A stretch of 64,000 bases of DNA from Lineus longissimus (GCF_910592395.1 NC_088312.1:9548001-9612000), one strand, 5' to 3'. Positions 40,140 through 54,000 are shown, numbered from the stretch's first letter. The notes: a model not told the origin generated them from the letters alone. Made by a program: numbers and translations.

Positions 40140-43100
40140 TTCAAAAGACTTTCTTCATTCCAGGTTCTCTAAGCATAACCATGTACCAGTAAGATGTTTC
40201 GGGAGTCACAACCTTGAGGGAATTTAGGTCTTTACCTGTCCCAATCCTGGTAGGTAAGGTTCTAGTTGACCATAAACAATGCAAACGCAACGCACAAACT
40301 AGAGGGAATTCATGTCGTCACAGTCTGGGTCTGTTTGCTGTCGAAAATGACAAAAAATAGTTTCTGAAGAAAAAAACAATAGCTGACACTTAATCTCATT
40401 GTGTTCTCATAATATCACGAAATTCAGCCAAGTTTTATATAATGAGAACTGTACTCCTTTTCCAGGCCATGCTGTAGATCATGATCCGGTCCATGTATAG
40501 TTGACCAGAGGGATGCGTAATGACGTTACGGAGTGGGAGCCGCAAGATTGGGGCAAGAGATGGCGTGGTAACCAAGGACAGCGCCAAAGGGAGACGTAAA
40601 AATGACCGAGTGAGGACAGTTGATACATCAACCACCATTCTGACAGCAGACTTATGCAAGGGTACGACTGTTGGGAGCATCGTTTGCATACTTGATGCAA
40701 ATGACCGGAGCAGAAGAACGAAGCTGGCAATGCTGGCTTGAGAGGTGTGCCAAAGAATCTCCCTGGGGTCAAGCCTGGGCATTATTGCGTGGTAGCCAGC
40801 AGTGTTAATCAGATGATGACAATGTTACAATGTGTTCACAATTGGTCAACTTCCACATCAGTATCTTAATACTCCAATGAATGACAAGGACAAAGAGGAA
40901 GAAACCAGAGACTGAAGTTTTTATAAAATGCCTAGGTAGCTGGGCGTCTATCAACTATGCTACCTTGATTAGATATTGAGAAGATGTACGCTTCAGCATG
41001 ATATCAAAGAATCTTGCCTTCAGTAATGGCCAACAAATTACTTGCATGACAATTCTACAAGGCTTCAAGATCTTTTTCAGCCTGTTTCAAGATCAGGGGC
41101 GTGGCTGTCACACAGGGTGGCCACGAGACATCCGATGCTATATTACTGTTGAAAAAGGCAAAGCGGTTTGGTTTGGCATGGCTAAGTATTGTCTGACAAG
41201 CTGTCAAAAAGGTGTCTTATTTCTTGCCTGTTGTCTGAGAAACAGTAATGCCAGTCATTGGACATGGGACAGTGACAGCTTAATTGCCAACACAGGAACA
41301 AAAATTTGATGTCGGGCCAAGGACAACGCAAAATTGGCACCATATTGGATTTACAGACAGACTGTACAAACTGGGCAACAGCAAAATAAGCCAGTGACAG
41401 TGAGGACGAGTCTGTGACAGGATGCCTAGCCACATATCTTCAAGATAGCTACCTCTGCTATAATGATAATGAAAGGATGAATGCCAGCAGGATGACTAGT
41501 GACAGAAACTTTTATGTGTAGTGAGCCTTAAAAATCTATGATCGTCCTAATGGTTTTCGCCTTCTGTTTCAGCATGGTTTTAAGATTGGAGGACAGGGAT
41601 ATCACAGAGGTCTGAAATAACTATTGCCTACTAGGATGCACTCGCATATGAAACACCTGCTGTGAAGGAGGGCTGGGGACGCACCAAGAAAGATATTTTT
41701 TCTTTCCGGCCATGTTGCCAGTGCCACAAAGGACAGAATTGAAGTTGGTTCTAGCTTAAATATGAACTTGAATTATCAGAGGCTGTCCAAGAGAGCCTCT
41801 GCACCCTACAGTAAAAGGATGAAGCAGCTTGGTTTGACCTGGAAAAAATTTCCACTGACCAGGTGCCAACATAAACATGATAGAGGGCACTGATAATTAG
41901 ATGCCCAATTTGCCTCCTTGGCAAGTCCTAGCATGTTTGTTGTTTCGTGAGAAATACACTGTGCTGTAAAGCATGCATTTTGAAATGATTCTTTTTGGCT
42001 GTGATCTGCGCCTGTGCAAGACAATGATGCAGATCATAGAACTCTGTGAGACGGTGACTGCTGGTTAGGAAGAAGACTCGTCCATGCATGTTTAAAAAAA
42101 TTCAGAAGAAATATGGCTGCAGTCGAGACGTCCTTGGAGTGAAAAGCTTGAGGTGTTACAAATTCAGGCATTCTAATAGTTTGAGTTATTTATCAGCCTG
42201 CAATGTTTTAAGGAAGATGAGATGGGGAGATACAACATACATGGAGAAACACATTTCCGTTACATAAAGGTCTGTGTGTGTATCCTGAAGAGGGATTCAG
42301 TTGACTTTGGAAGGAGCAAATTTTTCGGGTAAGAAAATTGTTCTTCATATTCCGTCAATTAGACGAAAAGCTGTCAGCATTGAGATTTCTTGCCCTTCAT
42401 GCAGGCAAGAGAAGTATGCAGTCCCATACAGCTTGAAGAAAATTCATGTCTATGAACCTGGCTGACATAGATTAAATCTTGATTCCTGCCCAAATAATGA
42501 ACAAAATCTGCTGAACATCAAATCACCTCGGACAGCGGATCCTGCTGATTATCTGGAGATAGTGTTTAGTTTTCATCACATTGATACACCATCCAAAGCA
42601 TTTGTGATGAAAAACAGCAGGAGTTCCCTGTGTGGACTGAAGGAAGGTTGGCCTAAACAAGGCATGAGAAACTGGACAACAACGCAATTCTCAAGATTTT
42701 ATCTTGCTGAATGTACATGTAACAAGTTGCTGACAACTATTCACAGAGTCTGAGCAAACGTGATGGTTGTCTGTATTGCACTTCAGACCAGTGATCTGCT
42801 TATGGCAGGTAATGGCACTTGTTTCTTAAACAGCTTTGTATTTGCCTAGTGTCTTCATATTTGGCAGATGATTATCTAGGTGTGGAAAAGCCAGGGGACC
42901 GTTCCGCGTCATTGTTTATTTTGTTAAGAAAATTTTAGTAATGAAAACTGTGGTCCTTTCTAGCTCCTCCATCTGATGGCACAGACTTGAAAAGAGAAAA
43001 GCTACTGCACCATTGTCCTCCTGGTAACCAAGCCAAGATCCGTTAACATGCTGAGGGTTGCAACTCCAACACTACTAACAAGATTTCACTGTGATCAGCT

Positions 43101-44511
43101 GACTGCTGCAAAATCTGACTGGAGAAAATGGTGAAGAAATATACAATGTCGTTGCAAGGTCAAGCAATCTTAGAATACAAGTTTGGTGTGCAATGTGAAT
43201 CTGTGCAGGATAGATGTACAGTAGCCTGCCTGCCGGATAACTTATCAGAAAGCAGGTATGTCCACAATGACGAGAATAACAAGTCAAAAAGTTTTATAAC
43301 AGATTTAAGTCATAACACTGGTCAAGTGCTGTCCTGTTGTGTTCCTTTAATAGAAATTTTTACATTCTAAATAGTTGTTAGTCTGTTGTGCTGGCAAGTT
43401 CCTGGCGGATAAGGTCCTAGAGTGAACTGCAATTACCGTACGATGTCCTTGTGCATTTGACAACCCCCTCTTAATAAGCCAGAGGTCTTTCATGGAGCTG
43501 TTTCTAAAAAGTTTGTCTTTGTAGAAGCAGTCATTAAAATCAAAAGAACTATTGTCTTATTTTCAGCACCTCAATGGGAAAACCACTGGTAATTGAAGCT
43601 GGTTGAGCGCCATGACATCTCTCGTAAACAAGCAACGTTATGGACAAGGATCACGTTGACCAAGTTCAAATGTCTTGAACACGGTAGGCCCCCTTCCATT
43701 CTGACTGGAAAAGACATCTATCATCTATGGTTTGTGCATGATTTAAGGGTATCCACAGTTTCTTTGCTGGAATAATTCGAAAGCAGTGGAATTCAACGAT
43801 AGTGCGACAGCATTTCCTGTCCTTGCCAAGGACCTAAATATTTGATGACATCATTCCGTCATATATTGCACTGTTCACAATCATTTTATTTTCATCTTTA
43901 AGTGGCTGTCGTTAATTGAAAGTTTAAGAATGAATAGTAGAGCATATTTGATAAGACCGGCTATATCGGATCAAATTCCCTGTCCCTGATCGAGAGAGGC
44001 TCAATCATCTATCGAGTGTAGACCATTTGGCTTTACAGCCTGCCTGGGTTAAACGTGGTCATGGGAAACACCACAGTTAAATGAGTGCAAGAGGAGATCG
44101 TTGAAATCACTGGACAGAAAACTGTGCTGAACATCTTTTTCCTTTACTCACATTCAGTCCTTATCATTATTACAGCTTTGGTTCACCAGTTACATCCTCA
44201 GATGATTCAGTACATGCAGGACATTGTAAACATGGAGAATATCAAGAAGAACTGAGTGGTGCCGAAAATACCTGAAGATTTACTTTTTCAGCCAAGAATG
44301 ACATTGTCGGCCTAAAGGTTTAGAAATTATACCTAAATTCCTCAGGACTATGGCGTACTCCTATTAGATAGCCTGGAAACCATTTCATCCTGGGTGCAGA
44401 GAAAGACAGTGGTTTAGATTACTTGTTAGTTAGATTTGTAATTCATTACATCCGCAATTTCGGAAAAAGTTCGGATATATTGTTTTTATCAGGCTTGTCC
44501 GTCCGTCTGAC
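40140..44511. other. Gene-poor stretch
   Basis: No convincing exon. Isolated acceptor-like or donor-like words occur (for example TTTCAG at about 41,572 and 43,566) without protein-like reading between them. No strong internal repeat was noticed. Confidence 0.5.
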
Positions 44512-44629
44512 TTGGCTCTCTCTTTGGAGCAGTATAGTTGTAAGATAAATCCTGTTTATAATTTTATAAATTAGTTGCTCATCAAGGGCTTAAGAAGGTT
44601 TTGATGCCTTGCTGACATATCTGCATACC

Positions 44630-47600
44630 AGTAAATATGTGCAGATTCATTTCTTGCTTTGAAGCAATATTGTTGCTACACTCCTAAAGCGGTGGCAATG
44701 TTTAGGTCTTTTCTGCCTCGCGGGCAAATCTGCATACCAGTAATTATGTGCAGACTTGGCTCTTCCTGAGATTGTAGGACGGGGTCCATTGAATGTAACA
44801 AAAATAATCGATGCCTATTTACAAATGAAATAAAGAGTCTGCATTTTGGTGCAACTCCATATAACTGTCAGGTGATTTCGCTCTGAACTTGTGACAATCT
44901 GATCGGTCTGAAATAATCATTATCCCGCCCCTCTGGGAAAATTTTGCAGCCAGATTGCACCATCGCCTGTTACCGTCTGAGAGATGGCGATGTCAGGGGT
45001 GCATGACGGTGGTTAAACCTATTGCGAATGGGCAGCACAGTTGGGTGTAGGATATTCGGAAACCATTGCACACTCCTGAATCTGCGGTGGGTTGGTACCC
45101 CACGCTACGTAAGGAGTAGGTTGACGGGTAAAACTTGGTCCACGTGAATGGGTCGTGCCTTAAAAATGATGAGAAGTTGCGAATTGACGCCCTTCGAAGT
45201 GTCCCTCGACCAGCTAGTGCTAATCCAGTCACTGTCTCCAGGTCACCATGCCTCGGTCAATGAGCGGGCGAAGCACCCAATGGCTCCGTTAGGAGTACAT
45301 CGTCAACTTCAGCCCGTAGTCAAACCGGTACACGTACAAATATCTTAGTTGAGAGTGGGGGACATCAGTAAAGTGCTTCTCATCGGGGTAATACAGTACC
45401 ACTGTATACAATGACCCCATTTTTTGTTGGATTCATTTCCACTGAGGAGTGGTCGATAATGAGAATTTCAGACCAGTCTGATTGTCACTAGTCCAGAGGG
45501 CAATTATCTAATAGTTATGTGGCTTTCCCTCAAACTGTATACTCTTTCATGTCAATTGTAAATTAGTGTTGCTTGGTAGTGTTCAGGGGACTTTTTGTCG
45601 AACAGGCACATCTGCATACCAGTAATTATGTGCAAACATCATTTTTGCTTTGAAGCAATATCGTTGCTACACTCCTAAAGCAGTGGCTGTCTTCAGGTCT
45701 TTTCTGCCTCGCGGGCAAATCTGCATACCAGTGATTATATGTATACTTAAGTTTTGACTTGTGAAGCAGTGGCAGTGTTCAGGTCTTGTCTGCCTCGCTG
45801 ACATATCTGCATACCAGTAGTTATGTGCAGACTTGGCTCTTTCTTTGGAGCAGTACAGTTGTAAGATAAATCCTGTTTGTAATTTTATAAATTAGTTGCT
45901 CATCAAGGGCTTACGAAGGTTTTGATGCCTTGCTGGCATATCTGCATACCAGTAAATATGTGCAGATTCATTTCTTGCTTTAAGCAATATTGTTGCTACA
46001 CTCCTAAAGCGGTGGCAATGTTTAGGTCTTTTCTGCCTCGCGGGCAAATCTGCATACCAGTAATTATGTGCAGACTTGGCTCTTCCTGAGATTGTAGGAC
46101 TGGGTCCATTGAATGTAACAAAAATAATCGATGCCTATTTACAAATGAAATGAAGAGTCTGCATTTTGGTGCAATTCCATATAACTGTCAGGTGATTTCG
46201 CTCTGAACTTGTGACACTCTGATCGGTCTGAAATAATCATTATCCCGCCCCTCTGGGAACATTTTGCAGCCAGATTGCACCATTTCCTGTTACCGTCTGA
46301 GAGATGGCGATGTCAGGGGTGCATGACGGTGGTTAAACCTATTGCGAATGGGCAGCACAATTGAGTGTAGGATATTCGGAAACCATTGCACACTCCTGAA
46401 TCTGCGGTGGGTTGGTACCCCACGCTACGTAAGGAGTAAGTTGACAGGTAAAACTTGGTCCACGTGAATGGGTCGTGCCTTAAAAATGATGAGAAGTTGC
46501 GAATTGACGCCCTGTGAAGTGTCCCTCGACCAGCTAGTGCTAATCCGGTCACTGTCTCCAGGTCACCATGCCTCGGTCAATGAGCGGGCGAAGCACCCAA
46601 TGGCTCCGTCAGGAGTACATCGTCAACTTCAGCCCGTAGTCAAACCGGTACACGCACAAATATCTTAGTTGAGAGTGGGGGACATCAGTAAAGTGCTTCT
46701 CATCGGGGTAATACAGTACCACTGTATACAATGACCCCATTTTTTGTTGGATTCATTTTCACTGAGGAGTGGTCGATAATGAGAATTTCAGGCCAGTCTG
46801 ATTATCACCAGTACAGAGGGCAATTATCTAATAGTTATGTGGCTTTCCCTCAAACTGTATACTCTTTCATGTCAATTGTAAATTAGTGTTGCTTGGTAGT
46901 GTTCAGGGTCTTTTTGTTGAACAGACACATCTGTATACCAGTAATTATGTGCAAACATCATTTTTGCTTTGAAGCAATAGTCGTACTTCCACCTATCAAA
47001 TCCCTGTGTCTTTTGCGCTTACACCTATGAATTGCCGTGTCTAAATAGACCCGTGTGTCAAATCCCCGTGTCTATTAGCCCCATCGAGCTCGATGGGGCT
47101 AATCGGGGGCTATGATTTAGACCCGTGTTCAACACGGGTTTTTTGATAGGTGGAATCTGAATAGCCCCGGCAATGCAAGTTCTAAGACCCGGCGACAGAT
47201 GGCGCGGTGTAGTTGCCTCGGTATTGCGCACGCGAAATTCCCCTCCAACGGGAAAGAAAAACAGGAGAGCTCCCTACCAACAGCGCACCTGTCGCCGGGG
47301 CTATTAACCATTATCTAACACCACTGATAGGTGTAAATGCGCCCCAGGTTTTTTGACACACGACGAAGACACGGGTCTTGAAAAAACACGGGGTTTTATG
47401 ATGGGTGGAACTACGACTATTATCGTTGCTACACTCCTAAAGCAGTGGCTGTCTTCAGGTCTTTTCTGCCTTGCGGGGAAATCTGCATACCAGTAATTAT
47501 ATGCAGCCTTAAGTTTTGTTTTGAAGCAATATCAGTGCTACACTTGTGAAGCAGTGGCGGTGTTCAGGTCTTGTCTGCCTCGCTAACATATCTGCATACC

Positions 47601-47832
47601 AGTAGTTATGTGCAGACTTTGTAGTAGCTATGTGCAGACTTTTATGAATTAGTTGCTTATTAAGGGCTTACGAAGGTTTTGATGCCTTGCTGGCATATCT
47701 GCATACCAGTAAATATGTGCAGATTCATTTCTTGCTTTGAAGCAATATTGTTGCTACTTTCCTAAAGCAGTGGCAATGTTCAGGTCTTTTCTGCGTCTCG
47801 GGCAAATCTGCATACCAGTAATTATGTGCAGA
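44630..47832 (+). repeat. Twelve copies of a 26-bp stem-loop word
   Basis: TCTGCATACC-AGTAATTATGTGCAGA and close variants start at about 44630, 44729, 45611, 45720, 45806, 45941, 46049, 46930, 47482, 47591, 47698 and 47807. The outer bases pair (TCTGCAYA / TATGTGCAGA). Several copies are preceded by TCTTTTCTGCCTCGCGGGCAAA or TTGATGCCTTGCTGGCATA. The copies are spaced about 85-135 bp in clusters. Confidence 0.85.
46976..47422. mobile_element. 447-bp inverted-repeat transposon inserted in the array
   Basis: The ends AATAGTCGTAC-TTCCACC and GGTGG-AACTACGACTATT are inverted repeats. The sister site at about 45,652 reads GAAGCAATATCGTTGC without interruption, so it is the empty site. Inside lie the palindrome TTAGCCCCATCGAGCTCG and further CCCGTGT/ACACGGG inverted words. 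No transposase. Confidence 0.85.
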
Positions 47833-47941
47833 CTTGGCTCTTCAAGAAATTGTAGGACTGGGTCCATTGATAAATATAAAATGAAGAGTCTGCATTTTGG
47901 TGCAACTCCATATAACTGTCAGGTGATTTGGCTCTGAAATG

Positions 47942-48505
47942 TCCTTGTATACCTGTAAATTATGTGTAGGTGTCTTAATTTGACCTAGGGTGGCATGATG
48001 GAGACAATGTCACAACCTATAATTGACACTAATGAATCTGATTCAGATTTGTCTTGGGGCGTGACGTGAAGATTTGCACGTGAAGATTTGCACAGAGTGT
48101 AAAATAATGTGGTATATGCCACTGTCATTGTTGTAAATTTCAATTAAGAATAAAATTGTAAACTATGCACGTGTCATTTTGTTTGCTTTAGTGTTTATGG
48201 AGTTGTATTGTTAGATTAGAGCTGCAGAAGAAACTAAGTAAATAAGCAGAAGAAACGTTTTGTAGGGACTGGTCTCCGCATCTGTGTCTGGTGAACTAGT
48301 AGTGCTCTAAAAAAACTGCAGTTTTCAGAATGAGATGTCCTTGTATACCTGAAAATTATGCGTAGGTATCTTTCGATTTCACCTAGGGTGGCGTGATGGG
48401 GACAATGTCACAACCTATAATGGACACTAAAGAATCTGATTCAGACTTGACTTGGGGTGTGACCTGAAGATTTGCACAGAGTGTAAAATAGTGTGGTATA
48501 TGCCA
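47942..48505. repeat. Direct duplication of about 175 bp
   Basis: 47,942-48,121 and 48,330-48,505 both carry CTTGTATACCTG, GACAATGTCACAACCTATAA, GAATCTGATTCAGA and GTGTAAAATARTGTGGTATA in the same order. The DNA between contains AATAAA at about 48,151. Copy 1 begins where the 1.32-kb array stops. Confidence 0.75.
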
Positions 48506-49254
48506 CGGGGACAATATCCAAGAATGAAATTTAATCTTGACCCCCCGTATTGCACATACTAAATAAGTAGCCCTCTCTGTTCACCATGCTGTAAACAGGT
48601 TGATAGGGACAATGTCACAACCTGTGGGGGAGGGAAGTGAAGCCCTCAGTCCCCTCATATATAGTAGAAGAGCTAGTAAATCCATTTGCTTGGAGTGCTT
48701 AATTCTGATTATTAGCTTCTGATGCCCCATTTACATTCCAGATGCAATGGACAGGCCTTTTCTTATCGCCTGGTACATAGAGGAAGGACAATCAGGATGA
48801 CGAAAGGGACTGTATTGGAGTCCCTAGACTTGTTTGGCTCCGGAGTGGCAAGTACAGCAATGGATTGGGGAACAAAAAAAAGGAGTACAGTAGAACCGCT
48901 CTATCAAGGACACTCTTGGGACTGACAAGTGCTGTCCTGATTAGAGAGGTCAAATTTAATGGAAACTACAACTTTGGGACAAAACTAGTGTCCTTAACAG
49001 AGAGGTGTTTGCTGAGGTGCGCTCCACTGTCAAAAAGTCCTACTGCAATTGCTTGGAGGTAGGCCTAGGTTCCAGTCCATCATTACAAGTCACCAAAAAT
49101 TTTAAAATCTTTGTTCAAGACATGAATTAAAAAATGGTAGATCTGTCGAGTACATTTGCAAGACTAGTAAATGCAAATACAGCTAAAAAGCCCCACCCTG
49201 TGTCTCATGTCATTGGCAATGCCAAAAATCTAGTCACAAAAAGGCCTAAAAACA

Positions 49255-49505
49255 TGCTCAAAGTGGCTTAGGCGACAGTGATGCTATCTAGCGGTAAAAA
49301 GTGGAACTGAGTTTTTGGACCGAGATTTCAGTTCTATTATCTGCCACGAGACAGCACCACTATCGCCTAAAGCCTGAAAACATGCGCAAAGTGGCTTAGG
49401 CGACAGTGGTGCTATCTAGCGGTAAAAAGTGGAACTGAGAGTTTTTGGACCGAGATTTCAGTTCCATTATCTGCCACGAGACAGCGCCACTATCGCCTAA
49501 GCCAA
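49255..49505. mobile_element. Two tandem copies of a hairpin element
   Basis: Two units of about 130 bp, each GTGGCTTAGGCGACAGTG ... ATCTAGCGGTAAAAAGTGG ... CAGCRCCACTATCGCC. The ends of each unit are inverted repeats (GGCTTAGGCGACAGTGGTGCT / AGCGCCACTATCGCCTAAGCC), so each folds on itself. A head-to-tail pair of a MITE-like element is unusual. Confidence 0.8.
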
Positions 49506-49509
49506 TTTC

Positions 49510-50965
49510 ATACTGTAGGTCCTGTAACCGATTGGTTTTCATGGTTTTGGAAGGTAATCAGTATCAAACTAAGGGAATTTGATAGAGATAATGACTTGCT
49601 TTAGTTGTCAAAACAGGTTCAGCACAGTCACAAGGCCAATTCTAGCAGGGATGCAAATGTATTCCCAAACAGTCCTATTTCAGGATCAAGCCTATTTTGA
49701 GAGCATAGCCTTTTCCAAAATCTGCATTTGGCATAGATACATGTAGATATGAATGAAATAACTTTGGGTTCTGTACATAGATTTATATTATCATGGCAAC
49801 ATTATACATTAATTATATTATCTGCATCCCACATTCGAATAGTCAATATTTTATAGGTATTTTGAAAGTCTATCAATGGAATGGAACGAGGCTAAGGATA
49901 ATCTCAACCTGCTGCGACTGGTTTGGCTGTATGAATGACAAAGAGTCAAAATTTGGTTGTCTTCCGAAAATATTGTTTGAGTGCATCATGTCATGTGACG
50001 GCAGGAGTCTTGTATGTACTGTGACGTCATTGATGATTAGATGACATCATCAGTGGGTTGGTCCCGCCAAAATATGGTCGGGTGAGGAAAAACTATCAAT
50101 GGTCATCTGAGATCAGGTTTTTGCTATACTCCTACCTCGTAAACAAAATATCGAGAGGGGGAGTATATTGAAAATCACTGGTTACGTCAGGATGATCAAT
50201 GGTATTCACCTGCTGAAGGAGACCACCGGTATCGCAAGTGGTACACAGAACCTGATGAAAACAGTGTTATCTATGTGGAATTCTCCATTGTGTAGTCTTT
50301 AATTTATACAAGATCTCAAACCAATTTCCAAAATGCTAGTAACCACACAATTTGGATTGCTTTAATAAATATCTTAATTGGGCACATACAGGAAATTATG
50401 ATAAAAAGAAACTGCTGAAAAGACGTCAGAGATCTTTTCTCAAAATGATTCTTATATCCAAAGTCTGAAAGGTGAAACCTAATTGAACTGTACACCAGAT
50501 AGTCCAAAACATGAGGGCATTCAAATCATGTGAGGGCTATCATTTATATTCTAACCATAATTACACAAGTAAACAAACCAACTGAATTGCAACTTTGTAC
50601 AAAAGGGTAGTTCTATAACTGTCGCTTCATTTCCCCAAAGATAGCCTCATCCCTTATGATAGCACAGCAAATAAATTGAAGCTATTTGTTCTTGAAAAAG
50701 AAATAGGCACATGGAGGAATCTTCTAACATCAATCTTGGGAGACAAGAGCTGAATTCTTGTATATCATTTTACATTAGCAGAACAAAACGTACCCTCCCT
50801 CAACTTGATGCATACATATTGAAAGAACATCCCCACTTCACCAACAGCAAAGAAACGCAAGACAAGTTTGACAGCAGGTACAGAATATTCAGTCTGAAAT
50901 GTGTTATCAAGGACTCTGCATTAGCAAATTAGCAACAAAGTGAAAGATTACAGGACATGACCAAT
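49510..50965. other. Intergenic, nothing recognised
   Basis: No exon, no repeat noticed. The COPB1 3' UTR occupies the right end. Confidence 0.5.
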
Positions 50966-50971
50966 TTTATT
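50966..50971 (-). terminator. COPB1 poly(A) signal
   Basis: AATAAA on the minus strand, about 92 bp past the COPB1 stop codon. Confidence 0.65.
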
Positions 50972-51062
50972 CCAAACATATTCCGCCAATGTCCTGAATA
51001 AGAAGTGAAGTCGGTAGAAAGTTCACTGGAATGCTGACTAGTCAAGTACCGCACCATCCAAG

Positions 51063-54000
51063 TCAAGCTCCTGGAGATTTGACAGCTTTCTTCTGTGATA
51101 AGTTGATCTTGTCTCCTAAACTTAAAGCCATGCCCTGTGGGAGAGAAAATAAGGCACACAAATGAGATATGGTGCTTGCTGAGGATGCAAAAAGGCATCT
51201 CGACTCATCAAGGCTTACCTTCACGGAGTCATTCAGATCCAGTCCTTACTTCTAAGAGGGAGTGAAGCCAAGGTGGTGAAGTTACCAATGAATTTGAAAA
51301 TATAAGATACCAAGAGGATGACAAAGAATAATGCAATATACCTGGCTCTTTGCTCTGATTCTGATATGTCCTGTGACCGGTGCATCAGGCCCCAAGTGGA
51401 GTGGTTTCTCTATGCTAACATTTGCCAGCGCGTCTTCCCCAAATATTGACTTTGCGTACATGTTAGCTGCCATGAATCCACAATCACCAAGTAAAGCCTG
51501 CAACGAAAAACATTACATTTCAAGAAAGAAAACTTATTTTTGAGGTTAATCGAGCAGCATGAGAAAAAGATTTTTAAACACGGTGTGCAGTAAAATCTTG
51601 TTGTGTAGAGTACAATCCCCCCCCCCCCCCAACAATATTAAACAAGCAATGTGCCAATGCATAGCCAATGTGCGACCATTGGCTATGCCCAAGAAATGTT
51701 CCATGTAATCATATCTCTGTGTGACCCAAAAACCTATCGGTGAATGATATTAGAAGCACCAGATGACAAGGGTCCCAAAGTGTGAGGCAGAGTTTGACTA
51801 AGAAAACGGAAGTAAACATCTTGTGATGGACTGTAGTTCCTGCCTGCAGAACAAAAAAGCCTACTTTACAAACAAAAAGTCATTGTTATCAACTTACCTT
51901 TTCAGGAGTAAGACATTTCATATTTGTAGATTTGATAAGATGCTGGATGTAATCATGAAGATCTGTCACGTTTGTATTAACAGACACCTTATTCTCCCAC
52001 TCAAACTCGGCCCACATCTGCCGGAACTCCGTATCGGTACACGTGGCAGGGACGATGTAGTCCATGATGTCAATGTGAATATCATTCAGTACTACACAGT
52101 TGCGGTCGTTACTCTTATTGCTGACATCATACACTTGAAAATTGAATGGGAATTTGTTAGTTTTGAAATCGTTTTAAGAAATTTCTTGAGTTTTAGAATG
52201 GCGTAAAACATCTTTTACATCTTATGAAATGGGTCTGGCTTAGAGTAATTTTACAGCAACTTCCACTAGGTCTCCACACTGGTACTTAAGGAGCTACCAC
52301 TAGTGCAGGACTCACTTGAACTGGGGGGGAGGGGGGGCAGTTTATGACAACACAGCACTGTCTTTCAGTCGCTGTGGCCATACAGGTTTGCTTCAGGTTG
52401 CTGCGAGTTACTTGAGTCTCGGACAACAGAGCCAGACCCTCTTTCTAACTGATCTACATGTAAAATAACCTTTTTCGAAGATTCTGGACTTAAAACATTA
52501 CTTACCAATATTGCCAAAGATGATGCCATTTTCTGTTGATGCGACCTTCACACTGGCCTTGATGTTGCAGAAATCATGACCAGCCAATGTAACTGGAGAA
52601 GGCTTCTCAACTAATTTAAGGTCTCCTACAAGAGAAAGGCGATGCCTGTCAGTTTTGACAAAACTGGAACACATCTCACCCGTATATTTAAGTTTCCATC
52701 ATGTACATGAATTTGTGAATGAATATTTGGCTATGGATGTCGATTTTCAAACCATGAATTGCAGAAAGTTAGGGGGCTTTATTTCAGGTAACCGTACAAG
52801 GAATGACTTACCAAGCGTGGCCAACTCCAGGGTGAGGCTTGTCAGGGTATCTGAAGTCTGGTTGACAATCAACACATCTAGCACAATATCATACTGATTT
52901 ACATGGACGTATGCCTCAGCATAGACAGGGTCTGAGAAACCAGTTAACTGAGTCACCTAAAGAAAAAAAAGAGTCCTCATTACTTCAGTTTCTATGTACA
53001 TGTATCATTACGAAAATCATCTTCAAGGTAGTTTTCACCTAGATAAAAATTCACTACTTTAAGATACCGTTAAGTGGATAGGACAAGTGACCAAAGATTG
53101 ACAACAGGCAATATTGTTTAAAAACATGAAACAACTGGAGTCACATGTCGATATAAGGGAACAACATGTTACTCTACCTTGTTCAGTTTAGAAGCACTGG
53201 TCAAGTCAGCCTCTTTCTTCCCAGTTGTTCCCAAAGCCTGTGACAGCGTCAGCTCAAACATGTTCTCAACTTGACCAATATCTCCCTTGGAAACCAGCTG
53301 CAGGAAGTTGATGGGATCGTCTGCCTGGGCACGTATGGTTTTCTTCTCAGCCTGTTTAATGTAGAAGAAAATGATAACAATGAAAACGACAGCAATGAGG
53401 TAAATAAATGAAACCGAGAAACTTTTGCACACCAAAAAATCAATAATTAATAACTCACCTTCTGAGAATCTTTCTCCTCTTCTGATTTCGAGAGGAGCAT
53501 GTTGTTGAGTGACTGGCGGCAGTACTCATTGAAGATCTCAAACATCAGCGTGTTCCTTTCAGACAGCACGCGCAGGCAGAGGGCAATACGGTCGACATCG
53601 TCATCAGTGATCGGCTTAGATGGCATACCTGATTTACCCAGATGGATTATCGTCGCCATGATTAGCATGGATTCCGCAACAAACGACTGGAAAAAATATG
53701 ATCAGGAACATGATGAATAATGATCGCCACCGCATAAAACCTTTAAGAACGAGGATGCAGACTGCAAGACCAATGCCATCTAGACTTAGAACAACACTTT
53801 GGTTTGATTGAGTGATGGTGAATTTCGAAAATCGACTTCCATACATGTACGTTACATTGTTCATCATCCTCTCTTTAACTAGCTTAATCGACAATCATAA
53901 TTTAATGTGGCTCAGTCAAGTGTTAACAAGAAAACTTGGAACTGAATTGCGTTGTTCTCATGAGAGTAATGAAAACAAACGTTTTCAACTTACATTTTGT

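Larger units (their letters stand above)
44512..47940. repeat. Tandem array, about 2.5 copies of a 1.32-kb unit
   Basis: Unit 1 runs 44,512-45,833; unit 2 45,834-47,628 (enlarged by an insertion); unit 3 is truncated, 47,629-47,940. Units 1 and 2 are about 97% alike by eye over more than 1 kb. Each begins TTGGAGCAGTAYAGTTG and contains AGGACKGGGTCCATTGA, a GC-richer block (about 44,990-45,350) and several stem-loop words listed separately. Both strands of the GC-richer block are open for 66-79 codons in both copies, but the frames do not look like known protein. Confidence 0.9.

Noticed and set aside
44993-46668. Pairs of 66- and 79-codon frames preserved in both tandem units
   Set aside because: Their preservation is explained by recent duplication; the few differences between copies do not show selection on protein, and both strands are open at once.
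51605-51631. Poly-C run (and similar at 56,661 and 5,716) as a structural signal
   Set aside because: Simple homopolymer runs, common in this genome and possibly length-uncertain in the assembly.
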